Positions 1 to 9,088 of a stretch of DNA of 34,939 nucleotides are shown one piece after another (position 1 is the first letter of the stretch; each line of letters begins with the position of its first letter). Position numbers and translations under genes: made by a program. The notes beneath the pieces were generated by a model. The model ran no database searches. It was not told where the DNA came from and saw only the letters and a program-made list of their open reading frames with translations. Source of the DNA: Bacteroidota bacterium (GTDB lineage Bacteria > Bacteroidota > Bacteroidia > Flavobacteriales > Flavobacteriaceae); contig JAJRPL010000044.1 in the NCBI GenBank assembly GCA_024280815.1, forward strand, positions 1 through 34,939, written 5' to 3'.

Positions 1-258
1 CGAAGAATTGATCGACTAGGCTTTAATGACTTTGCCATCTGTATGGCAAAAACACAAAAATCTTTTTCTGATAATGAAAAGTTAATTGGTAGACCAACAG
101 GGTTTAGAGTAACTGTACGTGAGATAGAAATTGCTGCGGGTGCTCAGTTTTTAATTCCTATTTTAGGTAAAATGATGCGTATGCCAGGTTTGCCAGCAAC
201 ACCAGCCTCTGAAAACATGAGTATTGATGAAAATGGCACGATTTCTGGATTGTCATAA
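1..258 (+). CDS. fhs: Formate--tetrahydrofolate ligase, C-terminal fragment (5' end outside window)
   Basis: The reading frame is open from base 1 and ends at TAA 256-258. The first translated residues include FAICMAKTQKSFSDN, which matches the conserved PxCMAKTQxSxSD block near the end of formate-THF ligase. It is followed by the RE(I/V)xxxAGAxFxxPxxGxMxxMPGLPxxPA tail typical of the family. The enzyme makes 10-formyl-THF from formate, THF and ATP in cytosolic one-carbon metabolism. Only about 85 C-terminal residues of a roughly 550-residue protein are visible. The internal ATG at 43 lies inside the conserved motif and is not a start. Identification is strong despite truncation by the window edge. 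Confidence 0.93.
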   Translation, partial: RRIDRLGFNDFAICMAKTQKSFSDNEKLIGRPTGFRVTVREIEIAAGAQFLIPILGKMMRMPGLPATPASENMSIDENGTISGLS

Positions 259-263
259 AATAG

Positions 264-271
264 TATATTTG
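264..271 (+). promoter_or_regulatory. Putative -7 box (TATATTTG) upstream of the M28 peptidase gene
   Basis: TATATTTG matches the Bacteroidota -7 consensus TAnnTTTG exactly and lies 23 bases before the ATG at 295. No well-spaced -33 TTG is evident (the nearest, at 250-252, is too close), so this is a tentative call. Confidence 0.4.
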
Positions 272-294
272 TCGAATCTTAATAAACTAAAATA

Positions 295-1248
295 ATGAAA
301 ACAAAACTAGTATTGATCTTAAGCTTATTAATTGTAACTGCAAGTTATAGTCAACATGAACCCGTAATTCCGCCATCAGCTGTAGAAGTAACTATTGACA
401 GCCTTACTGTAAAAAAACACCTCTATACATTGTCTGATGATGCTATGGAAGGTAGAAAAATTGGAACGCCAGGTATTGAAAAAGCAGCACAATACATAGA
501 ATCTGAATTTGAGAGAATTGGTTTGGGGAAGTTTAAAGACTTGACTTCATTTCGTCAGAATTTTCAATAAGACGAAATGGATTTATTTAATATTATAGGT
601 GTTTTAGAAGGTCGTAGTAAAAAAGATGAATATGTTGTCGTTTCTGCACATTATGATCATTTAGGATTGAAAAGTAGCGGAAGCGATAAAATTTATAATG
701 GTGCTGATGATGATGCTTCCGGTGTTTCTGCGGTATTGGCGTTAGCTGAATACTTTAAAGCAAAAGGAACTAATGAGCGAACTATTGTATTTGTAACCTT
801 TACAGGTGAAGAAGCAGGCATGTTAGGTTCAACCTATTTCGGAACACAAATTGATGCCTCTAACTATGTTGCAGGTATCAATATTGAAATGATTGGGAAG
901 GAATCTAAATTCGGATCAAAAACTGCATGGTTGACTGGTTTTGACCGTTCTGATTTTGGAAAGATTATCCAGAAAAATTTAGAAGGTACAGCCTATAAAT
1001 TATACCCTGACCCTTATACAGGTTATAATTTGTTTTTCAGATCTGACAATGCTTCCATGGCAAAATTAGGAATACCAGCTCATACATTTTCTACTGGGCC
1101 ATTAGATAATGACAAACATTATCATAAAGTATCTGATGAAGCTGAAACATTAAATGTGACCACAATTACTGAAACGATTAAAGCCATTGCTAAAGGTACA
1201 GAGAGTATTATAAGAGGTGTTGACACACCTTCTAGAATAAAAGATTAA
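295..1248 (+). pseudogene. M28 family metallopeptidase interrupted by an in-frame TAA
   Basis: One frame runs from ATG 295 to TAA 1246-1248 and is broken only by TAA at 568-570; codons on both sides are in the same frame. Residues 1-20 are a signal peptide (MKTKLVLILSLLIVTASYSQ). After the stop come the M28 zinc-peptidase motifs: SAHYDHLG, NGADDDASG, TFTGEEAG, NIEMIG (Glu where many M28 enzymes have Asp) and a C-terminal HTFSTGP...HYH segment. The product would be an exported di-zinc aminopeptidase. The stop falls in the variable linker between the N-terminal part and the catalytic domain. With no frameshift, it could be a true nonsense mutation, a base-call error, or the scar of a short in-frame deletion. 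Reinitiation at ATG 577 would give a catalytic domain without an export signal. Confidence 0.8.
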
Positions 1249-1310
1249 TTAATGATGTTACAAAATTAAATTTTGTACGTCTTGTAAACTATACAACTAA
1301 AATTAAACGA

Positions 1311-3200
1311 ATGAGAAAAGTAATAATTACACTATTTACAGCCCTAGTATTGGTGAGCTGTAGCACAACAAAAACAACAACTAATGATTTAGCAACACAA
1401 ATACCTATAAGTACTGCTATAGATTTAACTCAAGTAAAAGATGATAAAGTACCCGTTACTATTAACCCCGGAAGGTTTACTGCAGAAACAGTTACCTATA
1501 GATTACCAAAAGTAATTCCAGGCACATATGCTATAAGTAATTTTGGAAAGTATGTTGATGATTTTAAAGCCTATGATTATAAAGGTAATGTATTAACTGT
1601 TACAAAAACAGACACAAATACTTGGACAATTACTAATGCCAGTAATTTAGATAAAATAGAATATAATGTTAATGACACCTTTGATGTTGAAGTTACTGGT
1701 GGAATAGGTAAAGAAGTACCTTTTTCTCCTTCAGGCACAAATATTGAGCCGGCTAATTATGTCTTGAACCTTCATGGATTTATTGGATATTTTGATTCAC
1801 TTAAGAACAATCAATATAAATTAGACGTAACAGCACCTTCATCTTTTATACGCTCTTCAGCATTAAAAAGTACAGGTACTACAACTAGTGAAGACGGATC
1901 AAAAACTACCACCAGTTATTTAGCAACAAGATATTTTGACATTACTGACAACCCAATGATGTATGGTAAATTAGATGTAGAAGAGTTTCAGGTTGGAGAT
2001 ATAAAAATTGTATTGAGTGTTTATTCTCCAAATAAAATACATAATGCTAAAAAAATTAAAGAGACTATGCATAAAATGATGTTAGCTCAAAAAGCTTATT
2101 TAGGCGATATAAATTCTACTACTAGATATGATATTTTTCTGTATTTAGCTGAACAAGGAGAAAAATCTCCTAAAGGTTATGGAGCTTTAGAGCACCATAC
2201 ATCTACCGTTGTAGTTTTACCTGAAGCAATGCCAGAAGAAGCATTAGACAAGAGTATGGTTGATGTTGTTTCTCATGAGTTTTTTCATATTGTAACACCT
2301 TTAAGTGTACATTCAGAAGATGTTCATTATTTTGATTATAATAAACCTACATTTTCTAAACATTTATGGATGTATGAAGGGGTAACAGAATATTTTGCTA
2401 ACTTATTTCAAATAAATCAAGGTTTGGTTTCTGAAAATGAGTTTTATACAAAAATACTAGGTAAAATTCAGGCAGCTTCTAGTTTAGATGATACCATGAG
2501 CTTTACTAAAATGAGTGAAAATATTTTAGAAAAACCTTATGCTAATAATTATTTAAATGTTTATCAAAAAGGTGCTTTGATAGGAATGTGTATTGATATT
2601 TTAATGCGTGAAGAGAGTAATGGTACAAGGGGTATATTATCTTTAATGAAAGAATTATCTTTAAAATATGGAAAAAACAAACCTTTTGAAGATGATAAAT
2701 TAATTGAAGAAATTACTGCCATGACATATCCTTCTGTAGGTGAGTTTTTAACTACACATGTAGTGGGTACTACACCCATAAATTATAATGTTTTTTTTGC
2801 AAAAGTAGGGTTAGAAGTTGCTGAAAGTAACGTTGAAACTAACTACATGCAAAATGCTGGTGCTTTAATTATTAGAGGTGACCAAGAAAAAGGAACTATC
2901 TTTTTTAATAATTTAGTTACCGAAAATAGCTTTTGGAATGAGCAAGGTGTACAAGCAAATGATGTTATTAAAAGTATTGATGGAACTGTTTTAACCATAC
3001 AAAATGCAAATCAAATAATTGGACAGGCTTTTTCTTGGAAACCTGGAAAAGAAATTGAAGTAGTATTAGATAGAAACGGACAGGAAGTTGTTATCAAAAC
3101 AACGCTTACACAATCTTATACTAAAGGCAAAAATTTAAAATCTAAAGCAGGAATAACTGATAAGCAAGTAGCATTAAAAAAAGCTTGGTTAAAAGGGTAA
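1311..3200 (+). CDS. M61 family (glycyl aminopeptidase-like) lipoprotein peptidase with PDZ domain
   Basis: The protein has 629 residues. The N-terminus is a lipoprotein signal with lipobox LVSC (Cys about residue 17), so it should be anchored in an envelope membrane. Residues about 25-230 form the all-beta N-terminal region typical of M61. The zinc site is HEFFH at residues 322-326, followed by MYEGVTEYF with the third ligand probably Glu356. Residues about 510-600 resemble a PDZ domain (NDVIKSIDGTVLTIQNANQI), as is usual in M61 peptidases. It is a complete gene followed directly by a strong terminator. It follows the M28 peptidase at a distance of 62 bases, so both may serve extracytoplasmic peptide turnover. 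The physiological substrate cannot be inferred. Confidence 0.88.
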   Translation: MRKVIITLFTALVLVSCSTTKTTTNDLATQIPISTAIDLTQVKDDKVPVTINPGRFTAETVTYRLPKVIPGTYAISNFGKYVDDFKAYDYKGNVLTVTKTDTNTWTITNASNLDKIEYNVNDTFDVEVTGGIGKEVPFSPSGTNIEPANYVLNLHGFIGYFDSLKNNQYKLDVTAPSSFIRSSALKSTGTTTSEDGSKTTTSYLATRYFDITDNPMMYGKLDVEEFQVGDIKIVLSVYSPNKIHNAKKIKETMHKMMLAQKAYLGDINSTTRYDIFLYLAEQGEKSPKGYGALEHHTSTVVVLPEAMPEEALDKSMVDVVSHEFFHIVTPLSVHSEDVHYFDYNKPTFSKHLWMYEGVTEYFANLFQINQGLVSENEFYTKILGKIQAASSLDDTMSFTKMSENILEKPYANNYLNVYQKGALIGMCIDILMREESNGTRGILSLMKELSLKYGKNKPFEDDKLIEEITAMTYPSVGEFLTTHVVGTTPINYNVFFAKVGLEVAESNVETNYMQNAGALIIRGDQEKGTIFFNNLVTENSFWNEQGVQANDVIKSIDGTVLTIQNANQIIGQAFSWKPGKEIEVVLDRNGQEVVIKTTLTQSYTKGKNLKSKAGITDKQVALKKAWLKG

Positions 3201-3211
3201 TATCAGGTAAG

Positions 3212-3249
3212 AAAAAAGTCCTGAGTGATTAATCATTCAGGACTTTTTT
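3212..3249. terminator. Bidirectional intrinsic terminator between convergent genes
   Basis: Two 19-base arms (3212-3230 and 3231-3249) pair along their whole length with one G-U pair. The GC part is GTCCTGA/TCAGGAC, flanked by A-tract and T-tract. It lies between the convergent M61 gene and the DUF4412-like gene and can serve both strands. Confidence 0.88.
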
Positions 3250-3267
3250 TAATATTATTTAATGTAC

Positions 3268-3930
3268 TTATTTTGCATTTGGCATTTCTAATTTTTCATA
3301 ACCTTCTGGAACAGTCATATCAAATTTACTATCATCTACACTTTCACTTTTAATTTCAGTAACTTCCATAATAGTGTCCATATCCATTCCATTTTGATTC
3401 ATACTGATATTCATATATAAAGGAAATCCTTTTATTTTACCTCCCAATGCAGCACTATATTGTTCTTGAGCTACAATTTTATCAGTAACAAACATTTTTA
3501 TTTTCAATTCTACACCTTGTTGTTTAGTAACAACATCATACCCTTTACATTCATACCCGGCTACAGTTTTAGTTTCTCCATTTGGAGTAACTGTTATTTC
3601 TTTTAATTCTTCTTCAGATTTTTTAAGACTTTGTTTAATATATTTTTTACCCATCATAGGGTTATCCATTAAAGTAAGAGTTTCTTTAGTGTCATTATTA
3701 ATAATAGAAGTGGTTTTACCAGCCATGGGGTTATCCATTTCTGTTCTTCCCTTATTTCCTTTAAAATAGGTTATCGTAGATAAGTCTCCTAGCATGGCAA
3801 ACGCTGCTTTCATTTGTTCATTATCACTACTCATGGTTACTTTTGTAGAAATAACACCTTCTTTAATTTCTTTTTGAGCAAAAAGACTTACGCTCATAGT
3901 TACTAGTAATACTAAAATAATTTTTTTCAT
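3268..3930 (-). CDS. Secreted DUF4412-like protein
   Basis: The protein has 220 residues and begins with a clear signal peptide (MKKIILVLLVTMSVSLFAQ, cleavage about residue 19). The mature part has the layout of periplasmic or outer-membrane-associated DUF4412-type proteins: an early strand with YFKGNKGRTEMDNP, a repeated MDNPM(A/M)GK motif, a central VAGYECKGYDV segment, and a terminal MEVTEIKSESVDDSKFDMTVPEGYEKL that resembles the closing strand of GLPGLI/DUF4412 proteins. No catalytic residues are recognisable. It lies 21 bases downstream of mdh on the same strand and is probably cotranscribed with it. The function is unknown; the family assignment rests on motif resemblance only. Confidence 0.7.
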   Translation of the reverse strand: MKKIILVLLVTMSVSLFAQKEIKEGVISTKVTMSSDNEQMKAAFAMLGDLSTITYFKGNKGRTEMDNPMAGKTTSIINNDTKETLTLMDNPMMGKKYIKQSLKKSEEELKEITVTPNGETKTVAGYECKGYDVVTKQQGVELKIKMFVTDKIVAQEQYSAALGGKIKGFPLYMNISMNQNGMDMDTIMEVTEIKSESVDDSKFDMTVPEGYEKLEMPNAK

Positions 3931-3951
3931 AGTTCTTTTTTTAAGATTGAT

Positions 3952-4878
3952 TTAAAGTTCTAATAATCCGTTTGTTTTTTTAACTGCAGCTGCACTTTCT
4001 TGCATTTTTGATTTTTCTGCATCTGTTAGCTTTATTTTTACAATTCTTTCAATACCGTTTTTACCTAAAATTACAGGTACACCAATAGAAATGTCAGTCA
4101 AATCATATTCACCTTCTAATAAGGTCGAGACAGGAAACATTTTATGCGTATCGCAGGCAATAGCTTGAACCATACCAGAAACTGCAGCACCAGGTGCATA
4201 CCAAGCAGAAGTACCTAATAAACCTGTTAGTGTTGCACCACCAACTTTAGTATCTGCGGCTACTTTTTCTAAACGATCTTCAGATAAAAATTCAGTTACA
4301 GGAACACTATTTCTTGTTGCTAAACGTGTTAACGGAATCATTCCTTTGTCAGAATGACCTCCAATTACCATGCCGTTAATATCATATATTGGAGCTTCTA
4401 AAGCTTCCGCCAAACGATATTTAAAACGAGCAGAGTCTAAAGCACCACCCATACCAATAATTCTATTTTTTGCTATTCCAGTAGTTTTATGCACCAAATA
4501 AGCCATCGTATCCATAGGGTTACTTACTATAATAAGTATGGTGTTTGGTGAATGTTCTAATAAATTGGAAGATACCATTTTTACGATTCCTGCATTGATA
4601 CCAATTAATTCTTCACGAGTCATTCCTGGTTTTCGTGGTATGCCAGAAGTAATTACACAAACATCACTATTCGCTGTTTTAGAATAATCGTTGGTTATTC
4701 CGGTAATTTTAGTGTCAAATCCGTTTAAAGAAGCGGTTTGCATTAAATCCATTGCTTTACCTTCAGCAAAACCTTCTTTAATATCTAAAATTACAACTTC
4801 AGAAGCGAAATTTTTAATGGCTATGTATTCTGCACAACTTGCACCTACTGCTCCTGCACCTACTACTGTTACTTTCAT
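3952..4878 (-). CDS. mdh: Malate dehydrogenase (LDH-like type)
   Basis: This 308-residue cytosolic enzyme interconverts malate and oxaloacetate with NAD in the TCA cycle. The Rossmann nucleotide motif GAGAVG is at residues 7-12 with Asp32 at the end of the second strand, which favours NAD. Substrate arginines are Arg82 and Arg88 (GIPRKPGMTREEL) and Arg151, and the catalytic His175 is in IGGHSDKGM. The doubly basic PRKPGMTR loop separates malate from lactate dehydrogenase. Length is standard for the type. It lies 27 bases downstream of gyrB on the same strand, so it probably shares gyrB transcription. Confidence 0.96.
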   Translation of the reverse strand: MKVTVVGAGAVGASCAEYIAIKNFASEVVILDIKEGFAEGKAMDLMQTASLNGFDTKITGITNDYSKTANSDVCVITSGIPRKPGMTREELIGINAGIVKMVSSNLLEHSPNTILIIVSNPMDTMAYLVHKTTGIAKNRIIGMGGALDSARFKYRLAEALEAPIYDINGMVIGGHSDKGMIPLTRLATRNSVPVTEFLSEDRLEKVAADTKVGGATLTGLLGTSAWYAPGAAVSGMVQAIACDTHKMFPVSTLLEGEYDLTDISIGVPVILGKNGIERIVKIKLTDAEKSKMQESAAAVKKTNGLLEL

Positions 4879-4905
4879 TGTATTAATTTTTATATTAGTT
4901 GATGG

Positions 4906-6870
<1,965 letters not shown>

Positions 6871-6881
6871 TCAAGAACATA

Positions 6882-6889
6882 CAAATATA
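6882..6889 (-). promoter_or_regulatory. gyrB -7 box (TATATTTG on minus strand)
   Basis: Minus-strand TATATTTG is an exact TAnnTTTG match, 38 bases upstream of the gyrB ATG. The hairpin at 6893-6916 begins three bases further upstream and overlaps the region where a -33 element would lie. Confidence 0.6.
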
Positions 6890-6892
6890 AAA

Positions 6893-6916
6893 AAACACGT
6901 TCTTTTGAACGTGTTT
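6893..6916. terminator. Bidirectional hairpin upstream of gyrB (AACACG family)
   Basis: Perfect 10-base arms AAACACGTTC and GAACGTGTTT with a TTTT loop. It belongs to the same hairpin family as 7493-7523 and 8062-8087. It probably stops minus-strand transcription from the small secreted-protein cluster before gyrB. Confidence 0.6.
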
Positions 6917-6996
6917 AATAGGTGATTAATAACGGAAGTTATTAACAAGTTTTCCCAGCTTTTAATGAACTTAAAAACATTTCTTTTTATATAAAA

Positions 6997-7032
6997 GAAA
7001 CAGCCTAATATAGAAATACATTAAACTGTTTC
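6997..7032 (-). terminator. Terminator of the PepSY-like gene at 7078-7389
   Basis: Arms GAAACAG (6997-7003) and CTGTTTC (7026-7032) are a diverged version of the perfect hairpins that follow the three neighbouring small genes. It lies 46 bases beyond the stop codon. Confidence 0.6.
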
Positions 7033-7077
7033 AACTCATCATAGCAATTAATTCTTTGTATCACTATAATAAATTTG

Positions 7078-7389
7078 TTATAAATCTTTTTGCTCTATAA
7101 TTTTACCTGCATTATTAAATAATACTTCAATACTAGCCGTATCGTCTTTAGTCAATTGCACATAATATACTTCTTGACCATCTAATATTGATTTAAAAGC
7201 TTTACCTGCTGTATAATTAGAAAATTCTGAAGTTATAGCATTGGTAATTGCTTCAGGTAATTCACCTACTTGAATTTCACTTTTTTCTTGTTGGATAGTC
7301 TCTGCAGTGGCTTCAACTACATCTTGAGCGAATACGGTACTTGTTAAACTTAATGTCACAAATACAATTAAATAACTTAGCTTTCTCAT
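7078..7389 (-). CDS. Small secreted PepSY-like (BLIP-like fold) protein
   Basis: The protein has 103 residues: signal peptide about 1-21 (ending TSTVFAQ), a short acidic linker, then about 65 residues (ELPEAITNAI, YTAGKAFK, EVYYVQL, ASIEVLFNNAGKIIEQ). That order of helix, charged turn and beta hairpins is characteristic of PepSY_like proteins, which often sit beside two-component systems in Bacteroidota. It is the last of four small genes and is clearly paralogous to the one at 8655-8948. Its promoter carries the 11-bp tandem repeat described under 7421-7453. The function is unknown; an envelope-stress accessory or sensor-modulating role is inference from context. Confidence 0.75.
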   Translation of the reverse strand: MRKLSYLIVFVTLSLTSTVFAQDVVEATAETIQQEKSEIQVGELPEAITNAITSEFSNYTAGKAFKSILDGQEVYYVQLTKDDTASIEVLFNNAGKIIEQKDL

Positions 7390-7420
7390 GATTTTTATTT
7401 TTAATAATTTTTTGTTGATT

Positions 7421-7453
7421 CAAATGTAAATAGAGAATCTAAAGAGAATCTTA
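7421..7453 (-). promoter_or_regulatory. Promoter A: -7 box plus 11-bp tandem operator
   Basis: Plus-strand CAAATGTA (7421-7428; minus TACATTTG, an exact TAnnTTTG) is followed after 3 bases by AGAGAATCTAA (7432-7442) and AGAGAATCTTA (7443-7453). On the minus strand the repeat replaces the -33 region, as expected for activation by an OmpR-family regulator binding direct repeats with an 11-base period. Confidence 0.72.
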
Positions 7454-7492
7454 AGTGTTTTTTTGAGTTAATAAAAGACATTATTAAAATAA

Positions 7493-7523
7493 AAAAAACA
7501 CGCTCAACAAAAGCGTGTTTTTT
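7493..7523. terminator. Second-position bidirectional hairpin (AACACGCT family)
   Basis: Arms AAAAAACACGCT (7493-7504) and AGCGTGTTTTTT (7512-7523) have T-tracts on both strands. It lies between the terminator of the gene at 7709-7924 and promoter A. Confidence 0.7.
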
Positions 7524-7628
7524 AAACGTTGTTCAATAATTTTGTAATATCGAACGTATTCTCAAAAATAGAGAGAAGTGTTTAAATTTAGAGTGTTTAT
7601 TATATTTTAATAAGTTGATTTGGAAAAA

Positions 7629-7668
7629 GAAACAGCTTAACTTTGTAGTAAAAACATTAAGCTGTTTC
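7629..7668 (-). terminator. Terminator of the acidic gene at 7709-7924
   Basis: Perfect 12-base arms GAAACAGCTTAA and TTAAGCTGTTTC; on the minus strand the stem is followed by a TTTTT run. It is nearly identical to the hairpins at 8162-8202 and 8584-8624, so the terminator was duplicated with the gene. Confidence 0.82.
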
Positions 7669-7708
7669 AGTAAAAGCAATCAACCCAATTTGCTTTATTT
7701 TTTAACAA

Positions 7709-7924
7709 TTACTCAGGATTTTCAACTTCCTCAGTAGCTTCCTCAACTTCATCTTCTTTTTTATCATCAACGGCTTCTGTTGCTTCTTCGGTAGCTTCAA
7801 CTTCGGTAGCTTCAACTTCTGTTGCTTCAACAGCTTCTTCTACTGCTGTTTCTTCTTGTGCGAATGTATTTGTACTGATTAAACATAATGCAGCAAATAC
7901 AAATAGGTAACTTAACTTTTTCAT
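7709..7924 (-). CDS. Small secreted acidic, low-complexity Glu/Ala/Thr/Val protein
   Basis: The protein has 71 residues. Residues 1-22 are a signal peptide ending TNTFAQ, almost identical to that of the gene at 8244-8483. The mature part is about 48 residues, almost all Glu, Ala, Val, Thr, Asp and Lys, with tandem VEATE units and a shared C-terminal EEVENPE. No fold or catalytic motif is visible. The unrelated plus-strand frame is a by-product of the repeat composition. Promoter, leader and terminator match the neighbouring small genes, which supports a real expressed gene. The function is not recognised; an exported polyanion is all the sequence shows. Confidence 0.7.
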   Translation of the reverse strand: MKKLSYLFVFAALCLISTNTFAQEETAVEEAVEATEVEATEVEATEEATEAVDDKKEDEVEEATEEVENPE

Positions 7925-7966
7925 AATTTTTGTTTTTAATTATTAGTGTTAATTGTTTTGTTATGA

Positions 7967-7999
7967 CAAACGTAAGAAGAGAATCTAAAGAGAATCTAA
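7967..7999 (-). promoter_or_regulatory. Promoter B: -7 box plus 11-bp tandem operator
   Basis: CAAACGTA (7967-7974; minus TACGTTTG) is followed after 3 bases by two perfect copies of AGAGAATCTAA (7978-7988 and 7989-7999). Geometry is identical to promoter A. Confidence 0.75.
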
Positions 8000-8061
8000 A
8001 GTATTGAATATACTTTTTCGGAGTAAAGTTAGAGATGTTTGGATAGAGTTATGTTACAAAA

Positions 8062-8087
8062 AAAACACGCTATATAAAGCGTGTTTT
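8062..8087. terminator. Second-position bidirectional hairpin (AACACGCT family)
   Basis: Arms AAAACACGCT (8062-8071) and AGCGTGTTTT (8078-8087), preceded by an A-tract so that the minus-strand copy ends in a T run. It sits between the terminator of the gene at 8244-8483 and promoter B. Confidence 0.65.
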
Positions 8088-8161
8088 AATCAATTTCTCT
8101 TAGGGGAGAAATTTTTAAACTTAGAGTGTTTATTGTATTCTGATAAGTTGATTTGGAAAAA

Positions 8162-8202
8162 GAAACAGCTTAATTTTGTAGTAAAATATATTAAGCTGTT
8201 TC
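8162..8202 (-). terminator. Terminator of the acidic gene at 8244-8483
   Basis: Perfect arms GAAACAGCTTAA (8162-8173) and TTAAGCTGTTTC (8191-8202), followed by a T run on the minus strand. Confidence 0.82.
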
Positions 8203-8243
8203 AATTAAAAGCAATCAACCCAATTTGCTTTGTTTTTTAACAA

Positions 8244-8483
8244 TTACTCAGGATTTTCAACTTCCTCAGCAGCTTCTTCAACTTCATCTTCTTTTTTAGC
8301 TTCAACAGTTTTTTTAGCTTCAACAGTAGCATCAGTTGCTTCATCTACAACTTCTTCAGTTGCTTCAACAGCTTCTTCTGTAACTTCAACAGCTTCTTCA
8401 GTTGCTGTTTCTTCTTGTGCGAATGTATTTGTACTGATTAAAAATAATGCAGTAAATACAAATAGGTAACTTAGCTTTTTCAT
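8244..8483 (-). CDS. Small secreted acidic, low-complexity protein (paralogue of 7709-7924)
   Basis: The protein has 79 residues with signal peptide about 1-22 (MKKLSYLFVFTALFLISTNT...). The mature part is composed of EEAVE, VTEEAVEATEEVV and VEAKK units and ends in the same EEVENPE tail as its neighbour. The two genes, with about 90 bases upstream and the terminator downstream, are tandem duplicates that differ mainly in the number and kind of acidic repeats. No enzymatic motif is present. The antisense frame of similar length is a shadow. Expression is supported by a conserved promoter with a degenerate tandem operator. The role is not recognised. Confidence 0.7.
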   Translation of the reverse strand: MKKLSYLFVFTALFLISTNTFAQEETATEEAVEVTEEAVEATEEVVDEATDATVEAKKTVEAKKEDEVEEAAEEVENPE

Positions 8484-8524
8484 GATTTTTGTTTTTAATT
8501 ATTAGTTTCTAATGTTTGTTATGA

Positions 8525-8557
8525 CAAATGTAAATATAGAATCTAAAGATATTCTAA
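8525..8557 (-). promoter_or_regulatory. Promoter C: -7 box plus degenerate 11-bp tandem operator
   Basis: CAAATGTA (8525-8532) is followed after 3 bases by ATAGAATCTAA (8536-8546) and AGATATTCTAA (8547-8557). The 11-base period and spacing are kept although bases have changed, which suggests selection on geometry. Confidence 0.65.
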
Positions 8558-8583
8558 AGTTATTGATTCTTTTAGTAAAAAAA

Positions 8584-8624
8584 GAAACAGCTTAATGTTG
8601 TAGTATAAAATATTAAGCTGTTTC
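8584..8624 (-). terminator. Terminator of the PepSY-like gene at 8655-8948
   Basis: Perfect arms GAAACAGCTTAA (8584-8595) and TTAAGCTGTTTC (8613-8624) with a following minus-strand T run. The second AACACG hairpin is absent from this copy. Confidence 0.8.
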
Positions 8625-8654
8625 AGTAAAAGCAATCAACCCACATTTACTTTA

Positions 8655-8948
8655 TTATTGTATTACTTTGCCTTCAGCATTATAATCTACTTCAATAGCT
8701 TCACCATCTTTAAATAATTGTATTGAATATATATATTGTCCGTTTTTTGAAGATGTAAAGACTTTTCCAACAGAGTATCCTTTATAATCTGTAGCCAATG
8801 CTTTTGCAATTGCTTCAGGAAGTTGATCTAAGTGAATTTCAGCTCTTTCTTGTTGAACCACTTTAGCTACTTGTTCTTCTTGTGCAAAAGTAGTTGTGTA
8901 GATTAAACTTAATAGTATGAATGCTATTAGAGTGCTTAATTTTCTCAT
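8655..8948 (-). CDS. Small secreted PepSY-like protein, first of four promoter-sharing genes
   Basis: The frame is open upstream to 9023, but the correct start is ATG 8948: it begins a signal peptide (MRKLSTLIAFILLSLIYTTT, cleavage after FAQ), and the promoter and operator at 8972-9004 lie inside the longer frame. The 97-residue product has the same plan as the gene at 7078-7389: an acidic linker, then LDQLPEAIAKAL, YSVGKVF, YIYSIQL, AIEVDYNAEGKVI. This looks like the PepSY_like / BLIP-like fold. It lies directly downstream of the histidine kinase gene at 9089-10351 but has its own promoter. The function is unknown; periplasmic feedback on the kinase is an inference. Confidence 0.75.
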   Translation of the reverse strand: MRKLSTLIAFILLSLIYTTTFAQEEQVAKVVQQERAEIHLDQLPEAIAKALATDYKGYSVGKVFTSSKNGQYIYSIQLFKDGEAIEVDYNAEGKVIQ

Positions 8949-8971
8949 GATGTTTATTTGTTTTGTTACCA

Positions 8972-9004
8972 TAAATATAGAAAGAGAATCTAAAGAGAAT
9001 CTAA
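8972..9004 (-). promoter_or_regulatory. Promoter D: -7-like box plus 11-bp tandem operator
   Basis: TAAATATA (8972-8979; minus TATATTTA, one base off TAnnTTTG) is followed after 3 bases by two perfect AGAGAATCTAA copies (8983-8993 and 8994-9004). It is the copy closest to the two-component genes and fixes the start of the downstream gene at 8948. Confidence 0.7.
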
Positions 9005-9088
9005 AGGTGATAGAGATATACAAGACATCCCTTTTAATCCCTCATTGAAGGTTTGTAAATTAAAATCTTTTTGGCCATCGCCCTGCGA

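Noticed and set aside
1260-1277. Palindrome ACAAAATTAAATTTTGT upstream of the M61 gene
   Set aside because: It is AT-only apart from its ends, in an AT-rich genome, with no T-tract stop or regulator context; it may be chance.
8230-8469. Ser/Thr/Ala-rich plus-strand frame
   Set aside because: It is the antisense of the acidic repeat gene at 8244-8483; its composition mirrors the repeats and it lacks a promoter or signal peptide.
8949-9023. N-terminal extension of the gene at 8655 to an ATG at 9023
   Set aside because: It contains the promoter and both operator repeats and precedes a canonical signal peptide at 8948, so the shorter start is correct.
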